Below, piece by piece: positions 11,293-21,824 of a stretch of DNA of 35,595 nucleotides (position 1 is the stretch's first letter; every line of letters starts with the position of its first letter). The notes beneath the pieces were generated by a model. That model was given only the letters and a program-made list of their open reading frames with translations, did no database searches and had not been told where the DNA came from. The position numbers were made by a program, and so were the translations under genes. The stretch comes from Tubiluchus corallicola (lineage: Eukaryota > Priapulida > Priapulimorpha > Priapulimorphida > Tubiluchidae): positions 1 to 35,595 of the forward strand of contig JAQGDQ010001541.1 in assembly GCA_030141605.1 (NCBI GenBank), read 5' to 3'.

Positions 11293-11978
11293 TAATAAGA
11301 TTTTTATTATTTATTATTTAATTATTTTTTTTATTTTGTAGAAAATAACAGTAAATTTACATATGAACGAATGATTGGATGAACGAATGAATGAAAAATA
11401 AGTAACAAATATATAAATACCCCCATCCTTTTATATACAATTTCAAGGTTTTTAAATTGAATGGCTTAAGAACCTAAATGAAATAAATTTGCAAACTATC
11501 CCAGGTTTGAACCAGAGACGATTTTTCTAATATGTTGTAAGTTAACAGCACTCAGCTGCTGAAATTTCACAAGAATTCTGATTGGCAGGTAGAAGAACAA
11601 TGTACTTTGACCAATAATTGCTATTTAACCTTAATACCTAATCGTGCCGGCTTAATATTAGAATTCTCAAAATCTCTAATTTTACCGTGTCAGCGATCAA
11701 AGCGAAAATTGTCTTTCTGTGCTGTTTCGTACAAAGAACTCTTTCAGTGCTGAAAACAACCTTGGTGGAAATCTTTAGCAAATCTGATCTAATTCTTTAC
11801 GTCTGCAAAGATTACTGTCATTACTCAGTCAAGTTGATTTTTAATACAAACAGTAAGTTCTTTTATTAAAGTCAACGTGTCATGAAGAAACGCAGTACCA
11901 CGTCATAACATTTCAAATTTATCCTGATTATGACTGACATTCTGATCTTATGATGTTACAACAAGAAAAAGATCATCT
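11293..11978. other. Non-coding spacer
   Basis: AT-rich. A 150-base stretch (about 11692-11849), preceded by GTGTCAG and followed by CAGTAAGT, could pass for an exon with one open frame. Its acceptor lacks a good pyrimidine tract and the peptide is unremarkable, so I do not call it. Confidence 0.4.
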
Positions 11979-12945
11979 CTTAATTGTTGCTTGGTCAAAA
12001 ACTTCAAACCTCTTGATTCTTGCTGTCTTCTAGGAGTATAGACCATTTTGGGGCTGTCTTCTACGAGTACAGGACGTTTTGAGGCTGTCTTCTAGGAGTA
12101 TAGACCATTTTGGGGCTGTCTTCTACGAGTACAGGACGTTTTGAGGCTGTCTTCTACGAGTAAAGGACGTTTTGGGGCTGTCTCAGACGTCGTAATTCGC
12201 AGTAATTCGCTTAATTGCTGCTTTGCCAAAAACTTCAAACCTTGATTCTTGCTGTCTTCTACGAGTACAAGACGTTTTGGGGCTGTCTCAGACGTCGTAA
12301 TTCACAGTAATTCTCTTAATTGCTGCTTGGTCACAAATCTCAAACCTTGATTCTTGCTGTCTTCTACGAGTACAGGACGTTTTGGGGCTGTCTCAGACGT
12401 CGTAATTCACAGTAATTCGCTTAACTGTTGCTTGGGCAAAAACTTCAAACCTTGATTCTTGCTGTCTTCTAGGAGTATAGGACCTTTTGGGGCTGTCTCA
12501 GACGTCGTAATTCACATTAATTCGCTTAACTGCTGCTTGGGCAAAAACTTCAAACCGCTTGATTCTTGCTGTCTTCTAGGAGTACAAGACGTTTTGGGGT
12601 TGTTTCAGACGTCGTAATTCACAGTAATTCTCTTAACTGTTGCTTGGGCAAAAACTTCAAACCTTGATTCTTGCTGTCTTCTACGAGTATAGGACCTTTT
12701 GCGGCTGTCTCAGACGTCGTAATTCACATTAATTCTCTTAATTGCTGCTTGGGCAAAAACTTCAAACCTTGATTCTTGCTGTCTTCTACGAGTATAGGAC
12801 GTTTTGGGGCTGTCTCAGACGTCGTAATTCCCATTAATTCGCTTAATTGCTGCTTTGCCAAAAACTTCAAACCTTGATTCTTGCTATCTTCTACAAGTAC
12901 AAGACATTTGGGGTTGTTTCAGACGTCGTAATACTTACTAATTGA
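11979..12945. repeat. 105-bp minisatellite
   Basis: About eight to nine units of 105 bp, each with CTTGATTCTTGCTGTCTTCT, GAGTACAGGACGTTTTGGGG, CTGTCTCAGACGTCGTAATT and TGCTTGGGCAAAAACTTCAA. Near the left end (12025-12180) a 31-bp subsegment (CTGTCTTCTACGAGTACAGG and following) is itself repeated about five times, showing amplification at two scales. Every full unit contains the palindrome GACGTC. Confidence 0.93.
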
Positions 12946-13547
12946 AGCTAGGTCGTGGTGTAAGTGTATGAAATCATCATTATGGCGACAGGTGGCGCTT
13001 CTTATGTGCACTTTTCATGGTCAGGGGTAATAACTGTTATCCAGAACGGATAATGCAGTGACTGATCTCAGTGGCGTCGCTAGGGGGGTGTGTGGGCCTC
13101 ACCGGGTTACACCCTCCTGAGGGTGATACCATAAATGTAAGTTTGTTTTTGGAGGGGGGGAGAGAGTTAAGCTTTGAAAGAAGCTTTTAAAAGCTTAAAC
13201 TACTCAAAAACTACTTGAAATTCACATTGAGACAGTCAAGGCTATTTGATCTTGTGGTTTTATCAGTTGAAAGTGACTTGGCAGTTGATTTTAATGAAGT
13301 AATTGACAAGTTTGCAGTAGTGAACTCCAGGAAAGGAAAGTTCTGGTTGTTGACATATAATTAGTAAATACAGAATTGTTTGTGTTTTAATGCCAGTTTC
13401 TTATGATATTTCAACTAAGTTGTGTATTTTCATATGATAAAAAGTTTTGCTTCATTGTGTAAATATCTCCTAGGAAAAATTAAAAATTTTAAAAAGTTTG
13501 ATCTTAAAATAAACATTGTCAATGTACTAACATGTTCTTAGCACTTT
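12946..13547. other. Non-coding spacer with a dispersed-repeat fragment
   Basis: At 13070-13135 is GTGGCGTCGCTAGGGGGGTG followed by CACCGGGTTACACCCTCCTG and GGGTGATACC. The same words, in the opposite strand order, form the 27-bp array at 13909. The rest is AT-rich and carries no supported exon. Confidence 0.5.
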
Positions 13548-13592
13548 AAATAATAATAATAATAACAATAATAATAATAATAATAATAATAA

Positions 13593-13623
<31 letters not shown>

Positions 13624-13763
13624 GTAATAGTAATAGTAATAGTAATAGTAATAGTAATAGTAATAGTAATAGTAATAGTAATAGTAATAGTAATAGTAAT
13701 AGTAATAGTAATAGTAATAGTAACAGTAACAGTAACAGTAACAGTAACAGTAACAGTAACAGT

Positions 13764-13834
<71 letters not shown>
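13548..13834. repeat. Ordered compound microsatellite TAA > TAGTAA > CAGTAA > CAGCAA
   Basis: Four blocks in strict order: (TAA)n to about 13621, (TAGTAA)n to about 13722, (CAGTAA)n to about 13765, and (CAGCAA)n to about 13832. Each block differs from the previous one by one substitution per six bases. The minus-strand poly-Leu frame is an artefact. Confidence 0.96.
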
Positions 13835-13908
13835 TAAGATATTAACAGTAACGTACATGAGATATTATTAAAGGATTTTGTATGATACAGTATATGAGCA
13901 CCAATGCA

Positions 13909-14100
13909 CGGGTGATACCAGCCCTAGCGACGACCCGGGTGATACCAGCCCTAGCGACGCCCCGGGTGATACCAACCCTAGCGACGCCCCGGGTGAACCC
14001 AACCCTAGCGACGCCCCTGGTGACACCAACCCTAGCGACGCCCCGGGTGCCACCAGCCCTAGCGACGCCCCGTGTGACACCAGCCCTAGCGACGCCCCTG
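13909..14100. repeat. 27-bp GC-rich minisatellite
   Basis: Seven units of GGGTGATACCAGCCCTAGCG plus ACGCCCC, much richer in GC than its surroundings. The unit is made of the same words as the dispersed fragment at 13070-13135 (CCCTAGCGACGCC and GGGTGATACC). Because 27 is divisible by three, frames on both strands stay open with a 9-residue repeat; I do not regard them as coding. Confidence 0.93.
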
Positions 14101-14595
14101 CTACACATGGCAGTCATTGTCTCTCTAAGTTCCTCTTATCTCAAATCGTTTATTCTAGCCGCTGTGCCGGTTACGAACTCAAACAGCAACATTCGTATCA
14201 AATTTTTCTTTTTTATATTTTCACGCTGTAGGATTTTCAAGTGTAAATAATAAAGTGTAAAACTTTAAACGCTGAGGCTTGTTATTTGGTGAAAACTGGA
14301 GTGACGTTTTATTTTGAGGCAGGAAATTTTGACTGGTAGATGAAATATTACCAGTTTATGAACACTAATTAATGAAATTATTAAATTTATGATGTTGATA
14401 GTTAGAAGCCATATGACCTTATTTTTATTCTTATTCTATAGACTGTAAATGTCTGAAACAAAATAAATAATAATATATATATATATATATAATGGCTACT
14501 TTGCAATTCGACTGCAAGTTTTTTCTGATTTCACATTCAGTTGTCTTTTTTTCTTGCATTTTCTTCTTGAATTTGGTGTTTCGATCATCGGTTTC
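14101..14595. other. Non-coding spacer
   Basis: AT-rich, with a short (AT)n run at 14474-14491. Nothing else recognised. Confidence 0.45.
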
Positions 14596-14692
14596 GCTTG
14601 CATAAATCACGCTTGCATAAATCACGCTTGCATAAATCACGCTTGCATAAATCACGCTTGCATAAATCACGCTTGCATAAATCACGCTTGCA
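14596..14692. repeat. 15-bp tandem repeat (GCTTGCATAAATCAC)
   Basis: Six perfect copies of GCTTGCATAAATCAC plus a partial seventh starting at 14686. The lack of any substitution suggests recent expansion. Confidence 0.96.
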
Positions 14693-14754
14693 AAGTTAAG
14701 CCAAAGTAGTAAAAATGTTTCCTTGAAACTCACATTGCTAAAAATGTTAGGCCA

Positions 14755-15089
14755 TCATCATCATCATCATCATCATCATCGTCATCATCATACGCCCGTC
14801 ACGTCTATTGTAGACATTGGGCAGGCAGAATTCTAAAATAAAAGAAATCTGCTTTCATCATCATCATCATCATTATCATCATCATCATCGTCATCATACG
14901 CCCGTCACGTCTATTGTAGACATTGGGCAGGCAGAATTCTAAAATAAAAGAAATCTGCTTTCATCATCATCATCGTCATCATCATCATCATCGTCATCAT
15001 CATCATCATCATCATCGTCATCATCATACGTCCGTCACGTCTATTGTAGACATTGGGCAGGCAGAATTCTAAAATAAAAGAAATCTGCC

Positions 15090-15125
<36 letters not shown>

Positions 15126-15195
15126 GTCATCATACGCCCGTCAGGTGTGTTGTAGACATTGGGCAGGCAGAATTCTAAAATAAAAGAAATCTGCT

Positions 15196-15239
<44 letters not shown>

Positions 15240-15575
15240 ACGCCCGTCACGTCTACTGTAGACATTGGGCAGGCAGAATTCTAAAATAAAAGAAATCTGC
15301 CTTCATCATCATCATCATCATCATCATCGTCATCACACGCCCGTCACGTCTATTGTAGACATTGGGCAGGCAGAATTCTAAAATAAAAGAAATCTGCTTT
15401 CATCATCATCATCATCATCATCATCGTCATCATACGCCCGTCACGTCTATTGTAGACATTGGACAGGCAGAATTCTAAAATAAAAGAAATGTGCCTTCAG
15501 ACAGGTAAACGCAGCAGTAATCCAGCAAGAAAAAGCTAGACACTGCTACGCCGGTGGCTTGTCAGCACCACTTCC
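14755..15575. repeat. CAT-microsatellite / dispersed-element compound tandem
   Basis: Seven alternations of a (CAT)n tract of variable length with a conserved ~62-bp segment (ACGCCCGTCACGTCTATTGT, then AGACATTGGGCAGGCAGAAT and CTAAAATAAAAGAAATCTGC). After the last unit the element continues to about 15575 (CAGACAGGTAAAC... TGTCAGCACCACTTCC). That longer tail recurs at 25232-25365, which shows a dispersed element with an unstable CAT stretch at its left end. Confidence 0.9.
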
Positions 15576-15659
15576 GTTCAGAAGAGGTACGCAGTAGATC
15601 GCTAAATTTCCAAAGAGTACTTGGGGCTAGCAAGAGATTAGGAACCACTGCCCTAACCC

Positions 15660-15940
15660 TCACATTCGAAACATTTACAGAAAGAGAGACACTAATGTAA
15701 TTAAAATGGATATATATATTGTAAAAGAACTAACCCAAAATGATCTTATAGTAAATTGATTATACATTGATTATAAATTTTGGATATATATTTAGAATAA
15801 GTAATTCGTAATGCAAAATTGTCAGTTTGTTTAGTAAGAAATTTATTTAATGTACATAGTGTATAGACTTATTTAACATTTTTGTACTTTTGTGCCCTGC
15901 AAATAGAGGGCTTCTTGTATAATTTTCAATAAAGATTTTT

Positions 15941-15978
<38 letters not shown>
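15660..15978 (+). mobile_element. Probable non-LTR retrotransposon 3' end
   Basis: AT-rich 3'-UTR-like sequence ending GCAAATAGAGGGCTTCTTGT, then CAATAAAG (15927-15934), and finishing in a (TAA)n tail (about 15941-15977). A polyadenylation signal followed by a simple trinucleotide tail is typical of CR1/L2-type LINE ends. No reverse transcriptase frame is present, so this is a 5'-truncated copy at best. It ends about 110 bases before the exon at 16086. A host 3' UTR is a less likely alternative. Confidence 0.55.
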
Positions 15979-15979
<1 letters not shown>

Positions 15980-16085
15980 CCTCATATTAGCCTGATAATG
16001 GTTACGATAATTATTAGCAAAATACGTTTCTTAGCTAAGAAACCACGTGGTCTGAGTTGACTCAGTGACGTTTTTCTCACTTCAG

Positions 16086-16233
16086 AAATCTACAAGGAAG
16101 AAAAATTAAAGTTTTTTCGTCTCCTGGCAACACTGCGATGTCACGTGGACACATTTCATGAGATCATGAACATTTCCATCACGAAGTTTCAAGCTATCCA
16201 TGACGACCGGGATCCAAAAGCGCAGGCGTACAG
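16086..16233 (+). CDS. Internal exon of an unrecognised plus-strand gene
   Basis: Acceptor TTCTCACTTCAG and donor CAG|GTAATTC bound a 148-bp exon. The first two bases finish a codon begun in the previous exon, and the last two (AG) are completed by the G that opens the exon at 21686. The reading IYKEEKLKFFRLLATLRCHV and on to DDRDPKAQAYR has no stop in this frame, while the other two frames do. It looks like amphipathic helical sequence from a folded domain, with regular hydrophobic spacing. I do not recognise the family. GC content is higher than in the flanking introns. Confidence 0.8.
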
Positions 16234-16261
16234 GTAATTCTCACGCATACGCAGTTAAACC

Positions 16262-16712
16262 TGCTCCATATATGGTTGCGGCAGTATCGAGATCTAGCTC
16301 ATTGTTCAATAATAATGCTGTGAGATGGGCCACAGGTGGCTTAGTCACATACAGATAAATACATCCTCTTTTTACAAGGTAAACAGCCAGGATCAGCAAG
16401 GCGATCAAAACTATGTAGATGACTGTGGCAGTATCGGGATCTAGAGTATTGTTCAATAATAATGCTCTGAGATGGGCCACAGGTGGCTTAGTCACATACA
16501 GATATAATTACATCCTTTTTTTATAAGGTAAACAGCCACGATCAGCATGGCGATTAAAACTATGTAGATGATTGTGGCAGTATCGAGATCTAGCTTATTG
16601 TTTAATAATAATGCTCTGAGATGGGCCAGAGGTGCCTTAGTCACATACAGATATAATTACATCCTCTTTTTACAAGGTAAACAGCCACGATCAGCAAGGC
16701 GATTAAAACCGC
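16262..16712. repeat. ~149-bp tandem triplicate in the intron
   Basis: Three units about 147-150 bp apart, each with GTGGCAGTATCGAGATCTAG, GCTCTGAGATGGGCCACAGG, CTTAGTCACATACAGATATA and AAGGTAAACAGCCACGATCA. The array starts about 30 bases after the donor of the exon at 16086-16233. Confidence 0.9.
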
Positions 16713-17302
16713 CCAAAGCGAGTATTGAACCCAAGCCAGCACACATCCATTAATTAATCGCTTAATTTACCGGGTCGGAAAATAACCTGATCTGCAGTCG
16801 AAAAAGGGAATCCGGGCACCTCTTTCCTCCGTCTTTTCCTGCGCATGCGCACACAAACAAGGAGATTTAACCAATCACGTTTAAATATTTGAGCGATTTT
16901 TTTTCTATTGACACAATAAGTTCATTTATACCAAGTTACCACCAGGATAAGCAGATTGTTCAACTTTTGTTTGTACAACTCATTAACGAAACTCGAGTTT
17001 ATTTAACTTTGTTTTAACAAACTGTTGAGGTGGCGGATTCAAGCATCCCACTGTATAGTTTTCAGCACCCTCAACTGCTGCATGAATCCGCCCCCTAAGG
17101 ATCAGATAAAGAAAAGACTGTATTCAGGTAAAGAAAGATGGATTCTTTGCTGATAAATATATCAATGACATCTTACAGGTGTTTAGGTTACATGATAGAT
17201 TTGAAATCAAAGCAAATTGTAGCAGATCAAATCTCGTTCATATTTTAGGTGAATTTTATAGTCAGGACACAAGTTGGTATTCAGTAGGGAAAGACTCAGT
17301 TA
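16713..17302. other. Intronic sequence with a 14-bp-arm stem-loop
   Basis: Mostly unique AT-rich intron. GGCGGATTCAAGCA (17032-17045) and TGCATGAATCCGCC (17079-17092) pair at 13 of 14 positions across a 33-base loop. This may be a very short inverted-repeat element or a structured RNA segment. Confidence 0.5.
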
Positions 17303-17955
17303 AGCCCATTTCACACTGAGGACTCAAGGACAAATTACGCACGGAATGTTTTCATGAAGTCAGAAAATTTTCGATTTTTTTCTCGAAATTCTATGCAGGA
17401 AGAAAGTTCATTTCACAGAGAAACCTCGCGGTTTTTTCCAGGCGTCCAGTTAGCTGCAGCTACTTTGCGAGTTTTATACTGTATGACTAGGTCTAAATTA
17501 AGTTATACTTGCTGTATTTCTCATATAGAAAGTGCAATTATTAATGTTAGTCAGTGTAATGTCACACCTGTTTGGTTTTTAGTAGAGTTCTACTAATCAC
17601 TTCAAAATCTGAAAATATACGTATATAAAATAACTATATACGTTTATTATTATTCTTTTGCATGAATATAACCATCAATGTTGCATTAAAAAAATAAAAT
17701 CATCAGACTGTTAAAATAGAGATTAAATCTTATAATTTTATGCTGAAATGTGTTAATTGTTGTTCGTTAAATAAGAAAGAAGTAATTGAGTAATTAAATT
17801 TAAGATGAAATTCCACGAGGATTCCTCGCGAAACTAGAACATGCAGTATTTCTACTATCCGGCAAAATTCCTCACAAGGAGGACGCATAGCTTCCAGCTA
17901 GCAACATAACTTCTCGCGAGGAATTTCGCTGCGCGTCCTCAGTGTGAAATGAGCT
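17303..17955. mobile_element. 653-bp MITE with 21-bp TIRs and TTA target duplication
   Basis: Left end AGCCCATTTCACACTGAGGA(C) and right end (G)TCCTCAGTGTGAAATGAGCT are inverted repeats matching at 20 of 21 positions. TTA flanks both ends (17300-17302 and 17956-17958). A 3-bp T/A-rich target duplication is typical of PIF/Harbinger-like elements (family knowledge; superfamily assignment tentative). CTCGCGAG-type palindromes lie inside the ends (17823-17832, 17912-17922). The internal open frame (17354-17596) has no transposase features, so the element is non-autonomous. It sits in the intron between the exons at 16086 and 21686. Confidence 0.85.
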
Positions 17956-17958
17956 TTA

Positions 17959-18463
17959 GATTGCTTTACTGTTTTAGGGTAGTGTGAACTGCAACTTTAA
18001 AACTCGGAAATTTTGCAGAAATTTCCCATTGAACAAGTAACATAATTCCGTTTTCTAATGAAAGATCTTAATGAAAAATTTCTGATGCAGTTAATTTATA
18101 TAGATTTAGAATTATGTCCTGTCAAGTTTTAGGACTCTTACAATTGCAATTGTTCAAATCTGTAGTTAATTAAAAATCTTTTTTTGTAGATTTACAAACT
18201 TTATTTCGTCTGTTTACTTTTGCTTAATATTCTAATTAAGTTAAAATCTAAAATCTTAATTCAAAATTCCAAAATTCTTGTAATTGTTATTTAGTATAGT
18301 AATTGTGATTGTGACAGGGCCAAAAGCTAAGAGGTTAATTTCATAGATGACCAGTCCGAGGAAAAAACTAGATTTAAAAACTGAACTCAGGCTGTTGTGC
18401 TGGGTGTTTATCAGCAAAGGATTTTCAATTAGATTTCTCTTTCTCGTAATGATTTATATAGGC
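17959..18463. other. AT-rich intronic sequence
   Basis: Unique-looking AT-rich sequence between the MITE and the 35-bp array. Nothing recognised. Confidence 0.4.
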
Positions 18464-21400
18464 AAGCTGACGGGGTCAAAGTTCACATTAACTCCAATAA
18501 GCTGACGGGGTCAAAGTTCACATTAACTCCTATAAGCTGATTGGGTCAAACTTCACATTAACTCCAATAAGCTAATGGGGTCAAAGTTCACATTAGCTCC
18601 AATAAGCTAATGGGGTCAAAGTTCACATTAATTTCAACAAGCTGGTGGGGTCAAAGTTCACATTAACTCCAACAAGCTGATTGGGTCAAAGTTCACATTA
18701 ACTCCTATAAGCTGGTAGGGTCAAAGTTCACATTAACTCCTATAAGCTAATACGATCAAACTTCACATTAACTCCAATAAGCTAATGGGGTCAAAGTTCA
18801 CATTAATTTCAACAAGCTGGTGGGGTCAAAGTTCACATTAACTCCAACAAGCTGATTGGGTCAAAGTTCACATTAACTCCAATAAGCTAATACGATCAAA
18901 CTTCACATTAACTCCAATAAGCTAATGGGGTCAAAGTTCACATTAATTTCAACAAGCTGGTGGGGTCAAAGTTCACATTAACTCCAACAAGCTGATTGGG
19001 TCAAAGTTCACATTAACTCCAATAAGCTGATACGGTCAAACTTCGCATTAACTCCAATAAGCTGATACGGTCAAAGCTCACATTAACTCCAATAAGCTGA
19101 TTGGGTCAAAGTTCACATTAACTCCAACAAGCTGGTGGGGTCAAATTTCACATTAACTCCAATAAGCTGATGGAGTCAAATTTCACATTAACTCCAATAA
19201 GCTGATACGGTCAAACTTCGCATTAACTCCAATAAGCTGATACGGTCAAACTTCGCATTAACTCCAATAAGCTGATACGGTCAAACTTCGCATTAACTCC
19301 AATAAGCTGATACGGTCAAAGTCACATTAACTCCAATAAGCTGATTGGGTAAAGTTCACATTAACTCCAACAAGCTGGTGGGGTCAAATTTCACATTAAC
19401 TCCAATAAGCTGATGGGTCAAATTTCACATTAACTCCAATAAGCTGATACGGTCAAACTTCGCATTAACTCCAATAAGCTGATACGGTCAAACTTGCATT
19501 AACTCCAATAAGCTGATACGGTCAACTTGCATTAACTCCAATAAGCTGATACGGTCAAAGTTCACATTAACTCCTATAAGCTGGTAGGGTCAAAGTTCAC
19601 ATTAACTCCTATAAGCTAATACGATCAAACTTCACATTAACTCCAATAAGCTAATGGGGTCAAAGTTCACATTAATTTCAACAAGCTGGTGGGGTCAAAG
19701 TTCACATTAACTCCAACAAGCTGATTGGGTCAAAGTTCACATTAACTCCAATAAGCTAATACGATCAAACTTCACATTAACTCCAATAAGCTAATGGGGT
19801 CAAAGTTCACATTAATTTCAACAAGCTGGTGGGGTCAAAGTTCACATTAACTCCAATAAGCTGATTGGGTCAAAGTTCACATTAACTCCAATAAGCTGAT
19901 ACGGTCAAACTTCGCATTAACTCCAATAAGCTGATACGGTCAAAGTTCACATTAACTCCAACAAGCTGATTGGGTCAAAGTTCACATTAACTCCAATAAG
20001 CTGATACGGTCAAACTTCGCATTAACTCCAATAAGCTGATACGGTCAAACTTTGCATTAACTCCAATAAGCTGATACGGTCAAAGCTCACATTAACTCCA
20101 ATAAGCTGATTGGGTCAAAGTTCACATTAACTCCAACAAGCTGGTGGGGTCAAATTTCACATTAACTCCAATAAGCTGGTGGGGTCAAATTTCACATTAA
20201 CTCCAATAAGCTGATACGGTCAAACTTCGCATTAACTCCAATAAGCTGATACGGTCAAACTTCGCATTAACTCCAATAAGCTGATACGGTCAAACTTCGC
20301 ATTAACTCCAATAAGCTGATACGGTCAAAGCTCACATTAACTCCAATAAGCTGATTGGGTCAAAGTTCACATTAACTCCAACAAGCTGGTGGGGTCAAAG
20401 CTCACATTAACTCCAATAAGCTGATTGGGTCAAAGTTCACATTAACTCCAATAAGCTGATACGGTCAAACTTCGCATTAACTCCAATAAGCTGATACGGT
20501 CAAACTTCGCATTAACTCCAATAAGCTGATACGGTCAAACTTCGCATTAACTCCAATAAGCTGATACGGTCAAAGTTCACATTAACTCCTATAAGCTGGT
20601 AGGGTCAAAGTTCACATTAACTCCTATAAGCTATGATCAAACTTCACATTAACTCCAATAAGCTAATGGGGTCAAAGTTCACATTAATTTCAACAAGCTG
20701 GTGGGGTCAAAGTTCACATTAACTCCAACAAGCTGATTGGGTCAAAGTTCACATTAACTCCAATAAGCTGATACGATCAAACTTCACATTAACTCCAATA
20801 AGCTAATGGGGTGAAAGTTCACATTAACTCCAGCAAGCTGATGGGGTCAAAGTTCACATTAACTCCAACAAGCTGATTGGGTCAAAGTTCACATTAACTC
20901 CAATAAGCTGATACGGTCAAACTTCGCATTAACTCCTATAAGCTGACGGGGTCAAACTTCACATTAACTCCAACAAGCTGATAGGATCAAAGTTCACATT
21001 AACTCCAATAAGCTGATACGATCAAACTTCACATTAACTCCAATAAGCTAATGGGGTCAAAGTTCACATTAATTTCAACAAGCTGGTGGGGTCAAATTTC
21101 ACATTAACTCCAACAAGCTGATTGGATCAAAGTTCACATTAATTTCAACAAGCTGGTGGGGTCAAATTTCACATTAACTCCAGTAAGCTGATGGAGTCAA
21201 ATTTCACATTAACTCCAATAAGCTGATGGAGTCAAACTTCATATTAACTCCAATAAGCTGATGGGGTCAAAGTTCACAGTAACTCCAATAAGCTGATGGG
21301 GTCAAAGTTCACATTAATTTCAACAAGCTGGTGGGGTCAAAGTTCACATTAACTCCAATGAGCTGATGGGGTGAAACTTCACATTAACTGCAACAAGCTG

Positions 21401-21640
21401 ATGGGGTCAAACTTCACATTAACTCCAATAAGCTGATGGGGTCAAAGTTCACATTAACTCCAACAAGCTGATACGATCAAATTTCACATTAACTCCAATA
21501 AGCTGATGGAGTCAAACTTCACATTAACTCCAATAAGCTGATGGGGTGAAACTTCACATTAACTCCAATAAGCTGATGGGGTCAAAGTTCACATTAATTT
21601 CAACAAGCCAATGGGTCAAAGTTCACATAAACTCCAGCAA
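18464..21640. repeat. 3.2-kb 35-bp minisatellite in the intron, DR1-like units
   Basis: About 90 tandem 35-bp units of AAGCTGATGGGGTCAAAGTT plus CACATTAACTCCAAT. Two main subfamilies differ in the centre: GGGGTCAAAGTTCAC and ACGGTCAAACTTCGC. The first contains GGGTCA-A-AGTTCA, a direct repeat with one-base spacing (DR1) like that bound by HNF4/RXR-type nuclear receptors in animals. Blocks of several hundred bases recur (starting about 18701, 19570 and 20585), a higher-order pattern. The array ends about 45 bases before the exon at 21686, so it occupies the end of that intron. Confidence 0.95.
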
Positions 21641-21685
21641 ATGCTTCAAATGTTATGACGTAACTAACGTTGTTCATGTTTCTAG

Positions 21686-21824
21686 GGCAGTTATAAACGA
21701 TCTCTCCAGAGTTCTGATGTTACTCAACCGGAAGTCGACGATACTCATGCCACCTGACGGTAATCAGCTGCTCTGCTGGGCTGAAAGAGTCTTGCACAGA
21801 TTCAACAAGGAGAAGCAGCGACGG
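21686..21824 (+). CDS. Internal exon of the unrecognised plus-strand gene
   Basis: 139-bp exon between acceptor TTCATGTTTCTAG and donor CGG|GTGAGT, both good consensus. The first base completes the Arg codon split from the exon at 16086, and the exon ends on a codon boundary. The peptide AVINDLSRVLMLLNRKSTIL continues to LLCWAERVLHRFNKEKQRR. It is helical with spaced hydrophobics and a basic C-terminal end. Together the two exons give about 95 contiguous residues of a probable alpha-helical domain. I cannot assign the family. Confidence 0.85.

Noticed and set aside
11687-11869. Possible exon ending at CAGTAAGT
   Set aside because: Acceptor is weak and lacks a pyrimidine tract, the peptide is unremarkable, and its relation to the plus-strand gene cannot be shown.
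13538-13858. Poly-Leu minus-strand frame
   Set aside because: Trinucleotide microsatellite translation.
13842-14250. Nine-residue-repeat frames on both strands over the GC-rich array
   Set aside because: 27-bp period keeps all such frames open; three different frames look equally protein-like, so none is supported.
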